From the NCBI GenBank assembly GCA_002682825.1, contig NOKP01000001.1, positions 5,518,917 through 5,582,916 on the forward strand: a DNA stretch of 64,000 nucleotides. Reading direction: 5' to 3'. Below the pieces are notes generated by a model, which saw only the letters and a program-made list of their open reading frames with translations, made no database searches and was not told the origin of the DNA. Shown one piece after another: positions 45,301 through 56,324 of the stretch; the first letter of the stretch is position 1; each line of letters starts with the position of its first letter. Source of the DNA: Neonectria sp. B-13 (lineage: Eukaryota; Ascomycota; Sordariomycetes; Hypocreales; Nectriaceae). Made by a program: the position numbers and the translations under genes.

Positions 45301-46029
45301 ACGGTAGGCCCGGAAGACGGACCCAGTCTGTCCTCCACCATCTCCGAGACGCAGGTCATCTTTTTCGCAATCTGGAGCACTCACTCCCGGCAGTCCCGTC
45401 ACAAACTCCGTTGGGCTGATCCCCCCTTCTTCGAAACCCTCTTTTTTCTTATCACCAAGACCCTAAATCGCAAACACTCTTTGTCGTTTGCTCCCCGGGC
45501 CTTTTTTCTTCTTTTTTTTCTTCCGGATCTCGCGCGTCTCCCTTCCGGTGCACGCCCCGTCCCGCTTGGTTCCCGCTGCCAGGCTCGTCCCCCCGCGGCC
45601 AACACGACTCCGCTCCTATCCCCGGCGTGCGCGTTGCCAGCAGCAGACCGACTGACTGGCCTTCAGTGGCTTGTGTCGACCGTCTTCCGTCTAGCCAACA
45701 CATCTGCTGCCTCGCTTTCTTGTCGCCCATTGTCCCTCTCCAGGCGCCAAGGAGGCGAGGTGCTTGCTTGCGTACCTACTTACATACTTACCGACTTTGA
45801 ACCCGAAGAAACGACAGTCGACTTTGCAGGGAGGTGCCTACTGCCAATCCGACCTTACCTGCCCGCCTTGGTTGGCTGAACTGACTGGCTGTGCTGCTGC
45901 ACTGGTGCCTCCGATCCGTCTCTGGCCGCGCACGGCCAGATCGCGACAACGACTTCTCTTCTCCCCTCACCCTCGATTTTCATCTCTAAAACCCGCCCCG
46001 GGCCCTTTCTCGAAACCCAGCTGGTTCCC
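42376..46029. other. 3.65 kb region without a recognisable gene
   Basis: The longest gap of the window, between MCD4 and the zinc-cluster factor. The last kilobase or so (about 45000-46029) is CT-rich and is probably the long leader and promoter of the regulator. Elsewhere, short open frames on both strands overlap one another and match no family I know. Around 44205-44240 there is a GTACT/AGTAC-rich stretch. Nothing here is supported as a gene. Confidence 0.5.
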
Positions 46030-49000
46030 ATGGACGTCGAGATGTCGTCAGGCGACGGGCTGCCGCAGGTACAGCCCAATCCGCAACTGCAGGAACAGCC
46101 CCGACCGCCGTCCTCAGTCAGAACTGGCTCTCCCACGCCGCCCGCGCACAACACCGCGTCGTCAACCTCGGCAGCAGCCCTGAGCTTCAGGAGGTATGTG
46201 GTCGACCCCTACAACACCAAGACTCCACGACGAAAAGAAAGCGTCGAGAAAAAAACACAGTATCTTGTGTGCCATCTCACTAACACCTTCTCCTATTTAT
46301 AAAGACAACGAGCGTCACGCGCATGCGAGGTATGCACCTTTCTTGAGCCTCCTGGTCGACTGCCGTGCCATGGGACCCCTCATCAACATGAGCCGAGGCA
46401 TCGGTGGGCACCATCCCCAAATCACCTCCAGATCCACCAAACATATCCACGCCCGCCATTGAATTGAATGCTAACCACATGCCATCAGACCTGCCACGCC
46501 CGAAAGGTATTCCGATTCATCTACCCATCATCGTCGTCGTCTTCCATTGTCGATCGATATCGTCCGCTCCCTCGTCGCCGCCATTTCGTATCACTAACCC
46601 GCATGTCCAGGTCCGATGTGATGCGGCCAGCCTCGGCGTACCATGCACCAACTGTGTTGCCTTCCAAATCGAATGTCGCATCCCAACCCCGAAGCGCAAA
46701 AAGACCCAAGGCAGTGGCAATCAGACTGGCAAGGATTCTGACAGGTACGACTCACCGCGCCGCTTCCGCCCCTCTTGGCCTGGCCCTCATACTGACCACG
46801 GATGCGCCCACTTACAGCGACCGAGGTGATGTGACCGAGGAGCCCTCACCTCATCCGACAGCTCCTCCGCCCGCTGCATTCCCTCCACGACCCCCATCCG
46901 TATTCCACTCCAACGATGGCACTCCTTCCACTTCAATAACGGAGGCTCAGGCGAGGAAAGACGAAGTCGACAGTGCAACCTATCTCGACCTGGTGATGAA
47001 GCCAAAGTTCACCCGCGCCCCCATCACCGATGCTGGTCGGGTCGCATATCTGGGCGAGTCGTCCAATCTCACCCTACTCGTCCACGACCGTCAGGGCTCG
47101 GCCGATGTCGTCCACTACCCACTGCCCGAGAACGTCCGTGGCTCACGAGCTCGACTCACCGAGCTAGACAATGTCGAAATCGATATCCTCCACCAGAGAG
47201 GAGCCTTCCTCCTCCCTCCTCGATCCCTCTGCGACGAGCTCATCGAGTCCTATTTCAGCTGGGTCCACCCCATTATGCCTGTCATCAACCGCACCCGCTT
47301 TATGAGGCAGTATCGCGACCCTAAAAATCCGCCGTCCTTGCTGCTACTCCAATCTGTTTTGCTCGCTGGCACCCGTGCGTGCAACAACCCACAGCTCATG
47401 GACGCCAACGGCTCGACGACACCTGCCGCACTTACCTTCTACAAACGAGCCAAGGCACTTTACGACGCCAACTACGAGGATGACCGCGTCACCATCGTTC
47501 AGTCCCTACTGTTGATGGGCTGGTACTGGGAAGGCCCAGAAGACGTCACCAAGAACGTATTTTACTGGAGCCGCGTTGCCACCATCGTCGCTCAGGGTTC
47601 GGGTATGCACCGGTCCGTAGAGCAGTCACAGTTGAGCAGGTCGGACAAGAGGCTCTGGAAGCGCATTTGGTGGACACTGTTCACCCGCGACCGGTCTGTT
47701 GCCGTCGCGCTCGGAAGACCCATTCACATCAACCTCGACGACTCCGATGTTGAGATGCTGACGGAGGATGACTTCATCGAGGATGAAACGGACCGCGCCA
47801 GCGAATATCCACCCGACCCAGTCCATGTCCAGTTCTTCATGCAATACGTCAAGCTGTGTGAGATCATGGGTCTTGTCTTGTCGCAGCAGTATTCCGTGGC
47901 CTCCAAGGGGCGGCAACGCAACGCCATCGACCTCACCCACAGCGACATGGCTCTGGCCGATTGGCTCCAGAACTGTCCTAAGCTGGTCTATTGGGAGATG
48001 CCCCGGCACCACTTCTGGTCCGGGCTCCTGCACTCCAACTATTACACCACTTTGTGCCTCCTACATCGAGCTCACATGCCCCCGGGCGGGACATCCCGCT
48101 TCCCTGACCAGTCGCCCTACCCATCCCGCAACATCGCGTTCCAGGCAGCCGCTATGATCACGTCGATTGTCGAGAACCTAGCCGCACACGACCAGCTGCG
48201 CTACTGCCCGGCATTTGTCGTGTATAGTCTGTTTTCTGCTCTAATCATGCACGTGTACCAAATGAGATCGCCAGTGCCGTCAATCCAACAGGTTACCCAA
48301 GACCGGCTCCGAAGCTGCATGCAAGCAATGAAGGAGATCTCGAAGGTCTGGCTAGTGGGGAAGATGGTGTATGCCCTCTTCGAGTCCATCATCGGGAACA
48401 AGGTACTCGAAGAGCGACTGCAGAAGGCTGAGGGCAAGCGGCACCGTAAGATGCGCCAGAGTCTCTCACAATTGGAACAGCACAACCGACAACCGGAGGC
48501 GGGCAAGCGGAAGTACGACGACATGGCCATCGACTTCACCTCCAACACCCCGCAGGCACAGGAGTCCTACGAACGATCACGACCCCAAACCCCGAGCGCC
48601 GTCAAGAACGATGCATCGAACAACATGCACCCACGACCGGTCACTTCACCCAACGCACGACAAGGTGCGGCAGACACTTTCATGGGGGGGACGAACTCGC
48701 GACCCCATACCAGACCAGCAACACCTTTCAACCCGTCCTTCTCGGTCCCGCCCACGCCTCCAGACTTGTATCTTGTGACAAGAAACTCGCCGAACCTATC
48801 ACAATCTCTGTGGGAGAACTTCCAGCCTGATCAGCTCTTCCCTGACAGCGCGGCCATGCCAACCTTCCCAAATCTGTCTCCGGTTCAAACGCATACTGGA
48901 CTGGACCACAATGTCATGGGGGCAGTACCACCTGGGAATATGCAAGGTGGAATGCAAGGACAGCCGGCCGGCCAGTTCCAGCAGAGGGGCCAAGGGAATG

Positions 49001-49279
49001 GGATGCTGCCTCAGGGTGCCGCCCATGGATTCCAGGGACAGGCCAATATGTGGCAACCGAATCTGGACACGACGTTACCAGAAGGCGAGAGTCCCGATAG
49101 CTGGAGCACAGGGTCGGGGCAAGGCCAAGCTGTTCCAACAACGCTCAATGTGGAGGATTGGTAAGTTTCACCCAAAACAATGTAGATGAAGGTTCCTGGC
49201 TGACACGTTTGACAGGTTTCAATTCTTTGGCATCAATGGTGATACCAACAACATCAATCTCGATATGCCTTTGGGTTAA
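46030..49279 (+). CDS. farA: Zn2Cys6 transcription factor of the CTF1-alpha/FarA type
   Basis: Nuclear activator; the family (Fusarium Ctf1-alpha, Aspergillus FarA) induces beta-oxidation, glyoxylate, acetyl-carnitine and cutinase genes in response to fatty acids. Exons 46030-46193, 46305-46329, 46489-46506, 46611-46744, 46818-49160, 49216-49279 (915 aa). The zinc cluster, residues 62-91, is spread over three exons: RACE, TCHARK, then VRCDAASLGVPCTNC ending at IEC (C-X2-C-X6-C-X8-C-X2-C-X6-C). Basic linker PTPKRKK. Fungal-specific factor domain about 240-600: ELIESYFSWVHPIMPVINRT, FYWSRVATIVAQGSGMHRS, RLWKRIWWTLFTRDR, VALGRPIHINLDDSDVEML. Gln/Gly/Asn/Pro-rich C-terminal activation region ending NINLDMPLG. 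Assigned to the FarA group by overall resemblance; FarA versus FarB is not certain. Confidence 0.88.
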
Positions 49280-51439
49280 GGGGGGCCAATCAGCAAAGAG
49301 GAGTTGCCTCGCGTAATGTTGACCCAACGAACAACAGCAGTGCTCATGGATAGTGAGTGGAGTTGCTCGTCAATGGGTCCCCTGGTTCACAGATGGGCTT
49401 GGAGAGGCAGGCAAGAGGGACATTTGGTTACAACGAAGGTTGTCAGGTCATCAAGCCTCCGACACAGCAAGATACAACTTAGACGGTCAGCCCAGGAAAT
49501 CTGAAGAGGTGGGCGAGCTGGCTTCCGTTTGGCCGTGGGCAGCGTGCGGGAAGGCCCGTGCCAGGGAGGAGAGTAGCCCTCACCCCAAGAAGAAAGCACA
49601 CGAATATGTCGGACAAGTAGTTGGCGATGTTGGACTTGATGTGATGTTGAGGTATTCTAGACGGGAGTTGATTGCCATTTAGACGACGGTCGATAACCAC
49701 GGATGGAGAGGCAAAATGAGAAGTCGAGCATCTGACTAGGTTGGCTGGGCTGGCTGGATACAAGCCATGAAAGCGACGGGGCAGCACAGTGTCGTGCATT
49801 GATTACGCGGATAAATGAGGGTGTGCCTTGTAGTGGGGATCCTTTAAGCATAGAACTGTTGGGTACACGAAAGGTACACACACAAATACTGTACTTGGTA
49901 CGTGGTTCGAACAATTGTCACAGCGCGGACCCTGTCATGGGTTTCAATTCCTACAGGAGCATCTCTGATGAGGCATTGACGGGCGAATACATGTGTAGGT
50001 AGTTGAAAGGTATTGAGTGAATGGGCGAGTGAGTGGACTGTTTGTGCTACCTTGCGTACCAGTCGCCTACTTCGCATGAGGGTTGTAGTGCAGAGGGGGG
50101 ATAAACTCAAGGTTAAGTGAAAACGGTAGAAAAGTCTACTACTGTATACCGAGTTCCTGAGATGGGGCGTCGTCATGCTCGGGTCGTCGGCCGAGTGAGT
50201 TCCATGTCAAGCGATAGAGAGATGGAAAGATAGAAAGGTGGTGGTGGATTCCACAGACGGCCCAGGTTTATAGGGGTCTCTCTTCAGCACCCGTTCCAAG
50301 GAGCGGCAATGGGCGACAGTGGACGACAGTGGGCGACAGCGGCAGTGGAGTAGTCTACCACTGGGGACGGGACCCCCAACACGGCCCCTTATTAAACCGG
50401 GCAGCTAGCTTATGGAGCATCCATAATCTATTAGTCTGGCTGACGACAGAAGCGGGAGAGGGAGAGAGCGCGGAGGGCCTCCACGCGGCCTCGTCGCTCT
50501 CAAGCCTCACAAATGAGTGCTTGCTATCCGCACATATTACGTACTTGTTGTCTCTAGCCCGGGAAATGTGTATGAGACGGATGCTCCCTGTGCACTACTT
50601 ATGCCATCTGCAGCGCTGTCCTATGCTGTCCTGCGCTGCACCCAGAGACGGACGAGGCGCTGGAGCTGCCCGGAGCCACTAATTACTGCTTGCACCATGA
50701 TGCATTGTACTTGACTCTGCTGAATCCGTCCTAGAGGCTACAGGTGTATCACTGTATCCCACCTATTCCGTCACCCTGGAACCTGACCCCATCCATCTAA
50801 GGTAAGTTAATCCACCCATCCACCCATCCCAACTTACCCATCCTCCTCCGTACTGTACGTATCCTCTAACTTACCCACGCATCCATCAATCCATCCTTCG
50901 AGGTTGGTGGGCTGCATGATTCTCTAGCCCGCCCGTCCTTGGACGCATTGCATGCCCCGGCCCTTTTCAGCGCCCGCCCCAAAGCCTGCGAACGACGACA
51001 AACGGATGGAACCTGCCGCGAACGCCGCCAACGTCGACGCTCTGATCCTGATCCCAGTCCTCCCACATCACATCGCCGCCATCAAACAGCGGCACCAGGC
51101 AGTATCCGTACCATTGGCTTTGGCTTTGGCTTGGCCTCATCTTACTCATCATTTTTCTCCCTCCACCACACCCCCGGTCGGTCTGCGCCGTCCTTCGACG
51201 GTCCTCTCTGTGTCCTCTCTTCCTCTCACGCCCACCCCTTGAAACTACGTCGCAGCAACCACCAGCGGCCAGCAGCGGCCAGCTTTGGATGACGACGACA
51301 ACCACCACAAAGACTGCGGCTACGACGATAGCGACAACGTCAACGTCAACCCAACCAGCGCTGGTCAAAGCCACGCACTGATGCAAACCCGCCGCCCGAC
51401 TCGCGACCTCTCTTCGCTGTCGCCGAGCTGGCGGCCATC
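49280..51439. other. 2.2 kb intergenic region
   Basis: 3' flank of the zinc-cluster factor and promoter of the LysM gene. It contains three GGCGACAGT/GGACGACAGT units at about 50308-50340 and a purine-poor CATCCACC/ATCCATC tract at about 50780-50900. Overlapping short frames look like noise. Confidence 0.5.
50308..50340. repeat. Short direct repeat, unit GGCGACAGT
   Basis: Three near-identical units (GGCGACAGT, GGACGACAGT, GGCGACAGC) in tandem. Confidence 0.65.
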
Positions 51440-53329
51440 ATGACCGACCAGAGCCGCTCCGCCAGGTCCTCGTCGCACCGGTCCTCGTCGGCCCTCGCCC
51501 CCGGGTCCCGACCATCAGGCTCCAACCCCGTCCGCCCACGCAACCGCCGCCTCCTCAGTACCGTCGACGATGACAACACCTCCGACCCCGACGGCGAGAC
51601 GGGCACCCGCGGCCGTCACAACTCCTCCTCCTCCTCAACCCCGGCCCCAAGTTACGGCCTCCTCTCCGCCTTCAGCCCCGCCAACAGCCGCTCCGCGAGC
51701 CCGCTCCCAACCTCACGCTCCGCCGTCAGTCCCAATCGAGCTGCTAGCACCGCCAACCTGACCAACTTTTTCAATGACTCTTTGACCCAGAGCTGGGCTT
51801 CTGTCCAAGGCTTTGCGTCTTCCCTCATTGGTGACGATGGCCCGTCACGAGGCGCGAGGTCCCAATCCACCACCCGTGCCGGCTCACGGACGGGAACCTG
51901 GGGGAGAAACCACTCCAACAGTGCCCCAAGAAAGGCACTTGAATCCTGGGGCCCAGCGCCTCCCCACAAGATGCCCTCAATGGATGACGTAGCGGCAGGC
52001 TCGCGCGCAGAGAGGGAGGCCGCCTTGAAGGCTGCCAAAAGGGCCAAGGTCCTTGAGAGCCACGATGGTGTCAACGGGGGCCTGGATGTCACAGGCAAGC
52101 ACAAGCGCAGGAACTCCAACGAAATCATCGCCGAGCAACCCCAGCTCGAAGAGTACCTAGTCTACATCCACAGGGTCCAACCCAACGACACCTATGCAGG
52201 GCTCATCTTGCGATATCAAAGCAGGGAAGACGCGTTCAGGAAGGCCAACGGGCTTTGGTCTCGAGACAGCGTCCAGATGCGCAAATGGCTCACAGTGCCG
52301 GTTGATGCTTGCGAGGTTAGGGGTCGACCCTGCGAGCCACCCTCGTGGCACAACAACCACACTGTCGATCTCCTCGCGCAAACCCCCGGAGTGGACGAGA
52401 CACTGAGCTCCCAGGCACCGCACGACGACTTCTTTAGCCGATCTGCCAATGGCACGCCCGCTGAGCCGAAACCTGCCGAGGAGGAGGAAAAGCCATGGAC
52501 GCATGTCCGCTGGGTCAAGATTGACACGTTCCAACAACCTGTGGAGATTTGCCGGGTGGCCCGCAATGCCATGGGATATTTTCCCCCTCGGCGGAAGAAG
52601 AGTATCCGCACCATTTCGACCTTCACCACCCCGCGACAAAGCTTCGACCTATCCAGCAATCCTCCTGCTTCTGTGGAAGGGACGCCTGCCCGTCGGCCGA
52701 GCTCCTTAAGCCATCGGCCCCAATTCTCCGGGGCCTTGTTCTCCAGCCCCGGTCGAGCAATCAGCGAAGGTGGCGAGGCACTTCCAGCCTTCATGCGCCG
52801 ACCAGGCGGCGTGGGATCTATGGGGAGTAACGCGCGAGCACCGGGCCCGGACAGGGACTACCTGAATACGTGGACTAAGAAGCACATCCCGGGGCTGAAC
52901 ATCGATAACCTTCCCTCCATGTCAATCACAGGGTCGGAAACGGCACGGTTTGGCTTCAAGCCCGAGGCGGCAGGGCTGGTGGAGAACCATGTCGGCAACG
53001 GCCAGGACACGAATCCGACGGGCCAACAAGGGACCGGGTTGGACAAAGCTGCGGCCGCTGTTGAGACGTGGTTGAGAGGCGCTCTCACGAGGAACCCGAG
53101 CTCAAACTTTGGAGGACTACTTGGCCAGTCAGGGGGAGGTGGTGACCTAATAGAGTTGACGGACACTGGCAGCGATGATGGGAGATCATCCGGAGGAGCA
53201 CCAAGCAGCATGATGGAGGCACTGTCACTCGGGAACATCGGGAGCAGCAGTCGAAGCGACGGGAACGGGAACGGAACCGTCCGGGGCCGAACAAATGCGT
53301 CCGGGATCAAGGGAGGCAAGGACGAATGA
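51440..53329 (+). CDS. Intracellular LysM-domain protein
   Basis: Single exon, 629 aa, no signal peptide and no membrane helix. About 235 Ser/Arg/Pro-rich residues come first, then one LysM domain at about 241-288 (VYIHRVQPNDTYAGLILRYQ, FRKANGLWSRDSVQMRKWLTV), then a region with KPWTHVRWVKIDTFQQPVEI and RNAMGYFPPRRKKSIRT, then a low-complexity tail. The lack of a secretion signal separates it from secreted chitin-binding LysM effectors; it resembles the cytosolic LYSMD1/2-type proteins found across eukaryotes, whose function is not established. Start: first ATG (MTDQSRSARSSSHRSSS) after a long CT-rich leader. Confidence 0.88.
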   Translation: MTDQSRSARSSSHRSSSALAPGSRPSGSNPVRPRNRRLLSTVDDDNTSDPDGETGTRGRHNSSSSSTPAPSYGLLSAFSPANSRSASPLPTSRSAVSPNRAASTANLTNFFNDSLTQSWASVQGFASSLIGDDGPSRGARSQSTTRAGSRTGTWGRNHSNSAPRKALESWGPAPPHKMPSMDDVAAGSRAEREAALKAAKRAKVLESHDGVNGGLDVTGKHKRRNSNEIIAEQPQLEEYLVYIHRVQPNDTYAGLILRYQSREDAFRKANGLWSRDSVQMRKWLTVPVDACEVRGRPCEPPSWHNNHTVDLLAQTPGVDETLSSQAPHDDFFSRSANGTPAEPKPAEEEEKPWTHVRWVKIDTFQQPVEICRVARNAMGYFPPRRKKSIRTISTFTTPRQSFDLSSNPPASVEGTPARRPSSLSHRPQFSGALFSSPGRAISEGGEALPAFMRRPGGVGSMGSNARAPGPDRDYLNTWTKKHIPGLNIDNLPSMSITGSETARFGFKPEAAGLVENHVGNGQDTNPTGQQGTGLDKAAAAVETWLRGALTRNPSSNFGGLLGQSGGGGDLIELTDTGSDDGRSSGGAPSSMMEALSLGNIGSSSRSDGNGNGTVRGRTNASGIKGGKDE

Positions 53330-54049
53330 TGAGCGGCTGGCTTGTACAGCAGTATGCATGATCAACCTGCACGGCGTTTTGACGCGGGTACCCACGATTC
53401 ATCAAGAAGATTGAGACTTGAGACTTCGGACTTGAGACTGGGGACCAAAGATAACTAACTGATTGACTGGTAGTAGCATGTATGTTGGCAGGGTGGTGAT
53501 ACTGTAGACTTCTTTTTTTTTCTCGGTTTTTTCTTGGACAACAGGAAAGGTGGCTTCCGACATCCAATGCATAAATAAGGATACCTGCATGCCTGCCTTG
53601 GTCTAGTAGCTAGATTAAGCAGTACCAGAATAGAAATACTTGAATAGACACCAGGCCGATTATTGCCTAAAGGACATGTCTACAATGCAATGCTCGAGAA
53701 TGGTTGGGTGGGTGGTTGCATACGTGGGTAGTTCCCGACAAGACAGGTGCTGTAGGTAGAAAGGGTAGACTACCAATCAAGAACGCAAGGAGTTGTTGAG
53801 CTCCCTTCCATTCCCCTTCCAGGCGCGCCAACGCGTAAAACGTGACGGCAACCCCCCACGTCATTCGTACAGCACAGCGCCTGCTGCATGGCCCACCCAC
53901 TAACGTTAAGACAATAATTACCAGTACTACGTACAGGCATGTGCCGACCTTCAACTCTGAATACTTCATGTTAGCTATTCCACCACGCCCAACAGCAGTA
54001 GTGGCACCACCACCAACTCCTCCTCCTCCTCCGGACTCTAGCCGCTCAA
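53330..54049. other. Intergenic region LysM / ARV1
   Basis: 720 bp with T-rich 3' flank (about 53508-53535) and the ARV1 promoter. An ACGCGT lies at about 53829. No gene. Confidence 0.5.
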
Positions 54050-55137
54050 ATGCCCATCTGCATCGAGTGTCGGCATCCCGTCAAAACGCTATGGACGCAG
54101 TACTCGGGCACAGGTGACAAGGCCAGCGGGCACAACATCCGCCTGACCGTCTGTCGCAAGTGTGGCCGCTTCTGCGACAAGTATGTCGAGCATGACTTCG
54201 TCGTGCTCTTTATCGACCTAGTCCTGATCAAGCCCCAGGTGCGTGCGACTCGTCTTTTCCTCTGCTCCCTACTGGTGTTGTCTTGTCTTTGGGGAATGGA
54301 TGTTGACGTTTCGCACACATAGGTCTACCGCCATCTGCTACACAACACATTGATGCGCGATGGGGACCGTTTAGATGTATTTTTTCCTTTAGGAACCTCA
54401 ACGAAGCGATACTGACTCGTGTACCCAAAGCCCTCGGTTATTCGGCTGGGGATCCTGCTTCTGCTGTTTGACGTCTACTTGACGTGGGCGCGCCTCGAGA
54501 AGCAGACGGCGCCGGACGCTGTGCCCGGTGAGAGCAACCTGGGCAGGCTGGCGCAACAACCCATTGTGTTCCAGTACATGTTCTTCCGTAAGTGCTTCGC
54601 CTCCTCGTCCTTCTCGTCTCTTTACATGGTCCCCCTCCATGGCTAACCACATCATCTGCCTCCCTCGGAACAGTCATCTTCTGCGCCCTCTCGACAGTCG
54701 CCTTCCACGTCAGCATCCGCTTCCTCACCTCGTCCCCCTTCTCCCCGCTACACCTCACCGGCATCCTCCCGCGATACCCTCGACCGAACTCCGTCTCCAC
54801 CGCGCTGCTCGTCTCCTCCTCGACCAAGCTCTTCCCCATCCTCATGGTCGTCTGGGAGTACGACGTCCCCGCCGCCGCTCGCTCCCTTGGCTGGGCTGTC
54901 GTGGCCAACAACATTGAGGCCCTGCGCATCCTGCTCGACTGCCGGTACTACACCGCCTGCGTGTTGGCCATCGCCGGCGCCGCCTCGCGCTGGGTCGTCG
55001 GCCGCGCAGTCCTAGGGGTGGCTGGGTTGGGGGACGTTGATTCCATCGGCGAGAGCAGCGTAGCCGCCGACGGCAAGGCGTTGTGGGCGCTGCTGATGTA
55101 TGCCAGGGAGTGGGCTGGTCGTCTTGCTGTGGGATGA
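54050..55137 (+). CDS. ARV1: Arv1 homologue, ER lipid homeostasis / GPI assembly factor
   Basis: ER membrane protein needed for normal sterol and sphingolipid distribution and for early GPI mannosylation. Exons 54050-54238, 54323-54376, 54431-54587, 54674-55137 (287 aa). N-terminal Arv1 homology domain with paired zinc motifs: CIEC (residues 4-7) and CRKC (35-38), then GRFCDKYVEHDFVVLFIDLV and LIKPQVYRHLLHNTL over the first splice. Several membrane helices follow (IRLGILLLLFDVYLTW; IFCALSTVAFHVSIRFL; AACVLAIAG-like). Exon 2 is 54 nt. The first ATG gives the standard MPICIEC start. Conserved residues are complete. Confidence 0.95.
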
Positions 55138-55399
55138 CAGGCTGCTCGGGGCTCGAGGGTCACGTCACGGAGACGAGGGAATGGTCATGGTTTATAGAGC
55201 GTATTTCAGCAGAACAGCATAAGCGTCCAACTCCGGTTGTGAACAACACGATACCCGTGTGATGATAAAAGAACATTGATATAGATTAAAGCCGTCCGTC
55301 CTTGCAATTCCGTATGCACGACCTTTCCCGTGGCCCAAATTCATCCGTTCGCGCGCATCCCTCTTTCGTCTCCGTCGCGTCCATATATTCAAGGAACGA

Positions 55400-55831
55400 T
55401 TACCGCAAGTCGCTTCGTCTCGGCTGGATCAGGGGGTTGAGCTGGGCGAGGAAGGTGAGAGCCCACATGAGGTAGCAGCTCACGATGGCCAGGATGAGCG
55501 ACGACCGCCACAGACTGTTCCCAAGGCTTCATGTCAGCTAGAGACTCCGATAGAAGCGAGGTTGAAAGGTCCCAGTAGCAGAGGGAACGAGGAAGAAGAA
55601 AGAACTGACACCTGGTTTTCTCCCTTGGGGGCGAAGAACCACGACACCGCGCACAGGACGGCAATGACGGCGAGGCCGATGAAGATGGCGTATCTATGGG
55701 CGTTGAAAAGTCGTTGGGTTAGCCATTTCCCACCAAGGCATATGTTGCGTGTTGCGTCGCTACGATGCTTCGAGCTGGAAACGGAGCAACAGGCGACCAG
55801 CCGCGCGGAGGGTGACATACCCTTGAGCCAT
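55400..55831 (-). CDS. VMA9: V-type H+-ATPase subunit e (Vma9)
   Basis: Small two-helix subunit of the membrane V0 sector of the vacuolar proton pump. Exons 55821-55831 (only 11 nt), 55610-55693, 55400-55514; 69 aa, the family's usual length. The protein reads MAQGYAIFIGLAVIAVLCAV, then SWFFAPKGENQ, then WRSSLILAIVSCYLMWALTF and PLIQPRRSDLR; the APKG-NQ-x-x-WRS loop and PRRSDLR end are diagnostic. The second intron uses GTCAGT (donor at 55609) rather than the overlapping GTGTCA two bases upstream, because only that choice keeps WRSS in frame. It is missed by simple ORF searches because no exon exceeds 40 codons. Confidence 0.92.
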
Positions 55832-56324
55832 GGTGTGCAATTTGGTCCCGGCCGGCAGGAGGGCCTCTGTTCGTTCGGATTGGGGTGGGTGGGCGATGCG
55901 ATGCGATCCGATGCGATGCAATGGGCGCGGGTTCGGAATTAATGGGAAGCTGTTTTGGTACGTTTAAGGTCCAGGGTCGGTTTGGGCTGGACGGGACCTG
56001 GAAGTTGCATCACCGAGCAGCCAGCGACAGGGCAGCTCGGACGGGGGCTGAGTCAGCAATAGTTGTGGCCTGGAAGGCACCCAAGCACCTCAAGCAGTTC
56101 GCAGGCAGGCACCGGGTAAGTAGGCACCTGGCTTACACGCGATAGTACGTCTTGATTGTTTGACCTACTAGCAGTACTTAGTACTACTACTAAGTACTAA
56201 ATGCCAAGTACTAATAGGAGAGTACCTAGGTACATAGTAAGTTGGGAGGTACAAAGAGCAGTCATGTAATTGAATACTCTCGATATCCTAGGGTTATCCT
56301 CGTTTTACAGCGCATACAACTACA
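55832..56324. promoter_or_regulatory. VMA9 promoter region
   Basis: 493 bp upstream of VMA9 and downstream of the dehydrogenase gene. It contains GATGCGATGCGATCC-like repeats near 55895-55920, the perfect inverted repeat at 56173-56198 and further AGTACT/TACCTAGGTA elements up to 56232. Confidence 0.5.
56173..56198. repeat. Perfect inverted repeat, 11-bp arms, 4-nt loop
   Basis: AGTACTTAGTA, spacer CTAC, TACTAAGTACT. It lies about 340 bp upstream of VMA9 and about 126 bp downstream of the dehydrogenase stop, within a patch rich in AGTACT. Confidence 0.9.
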
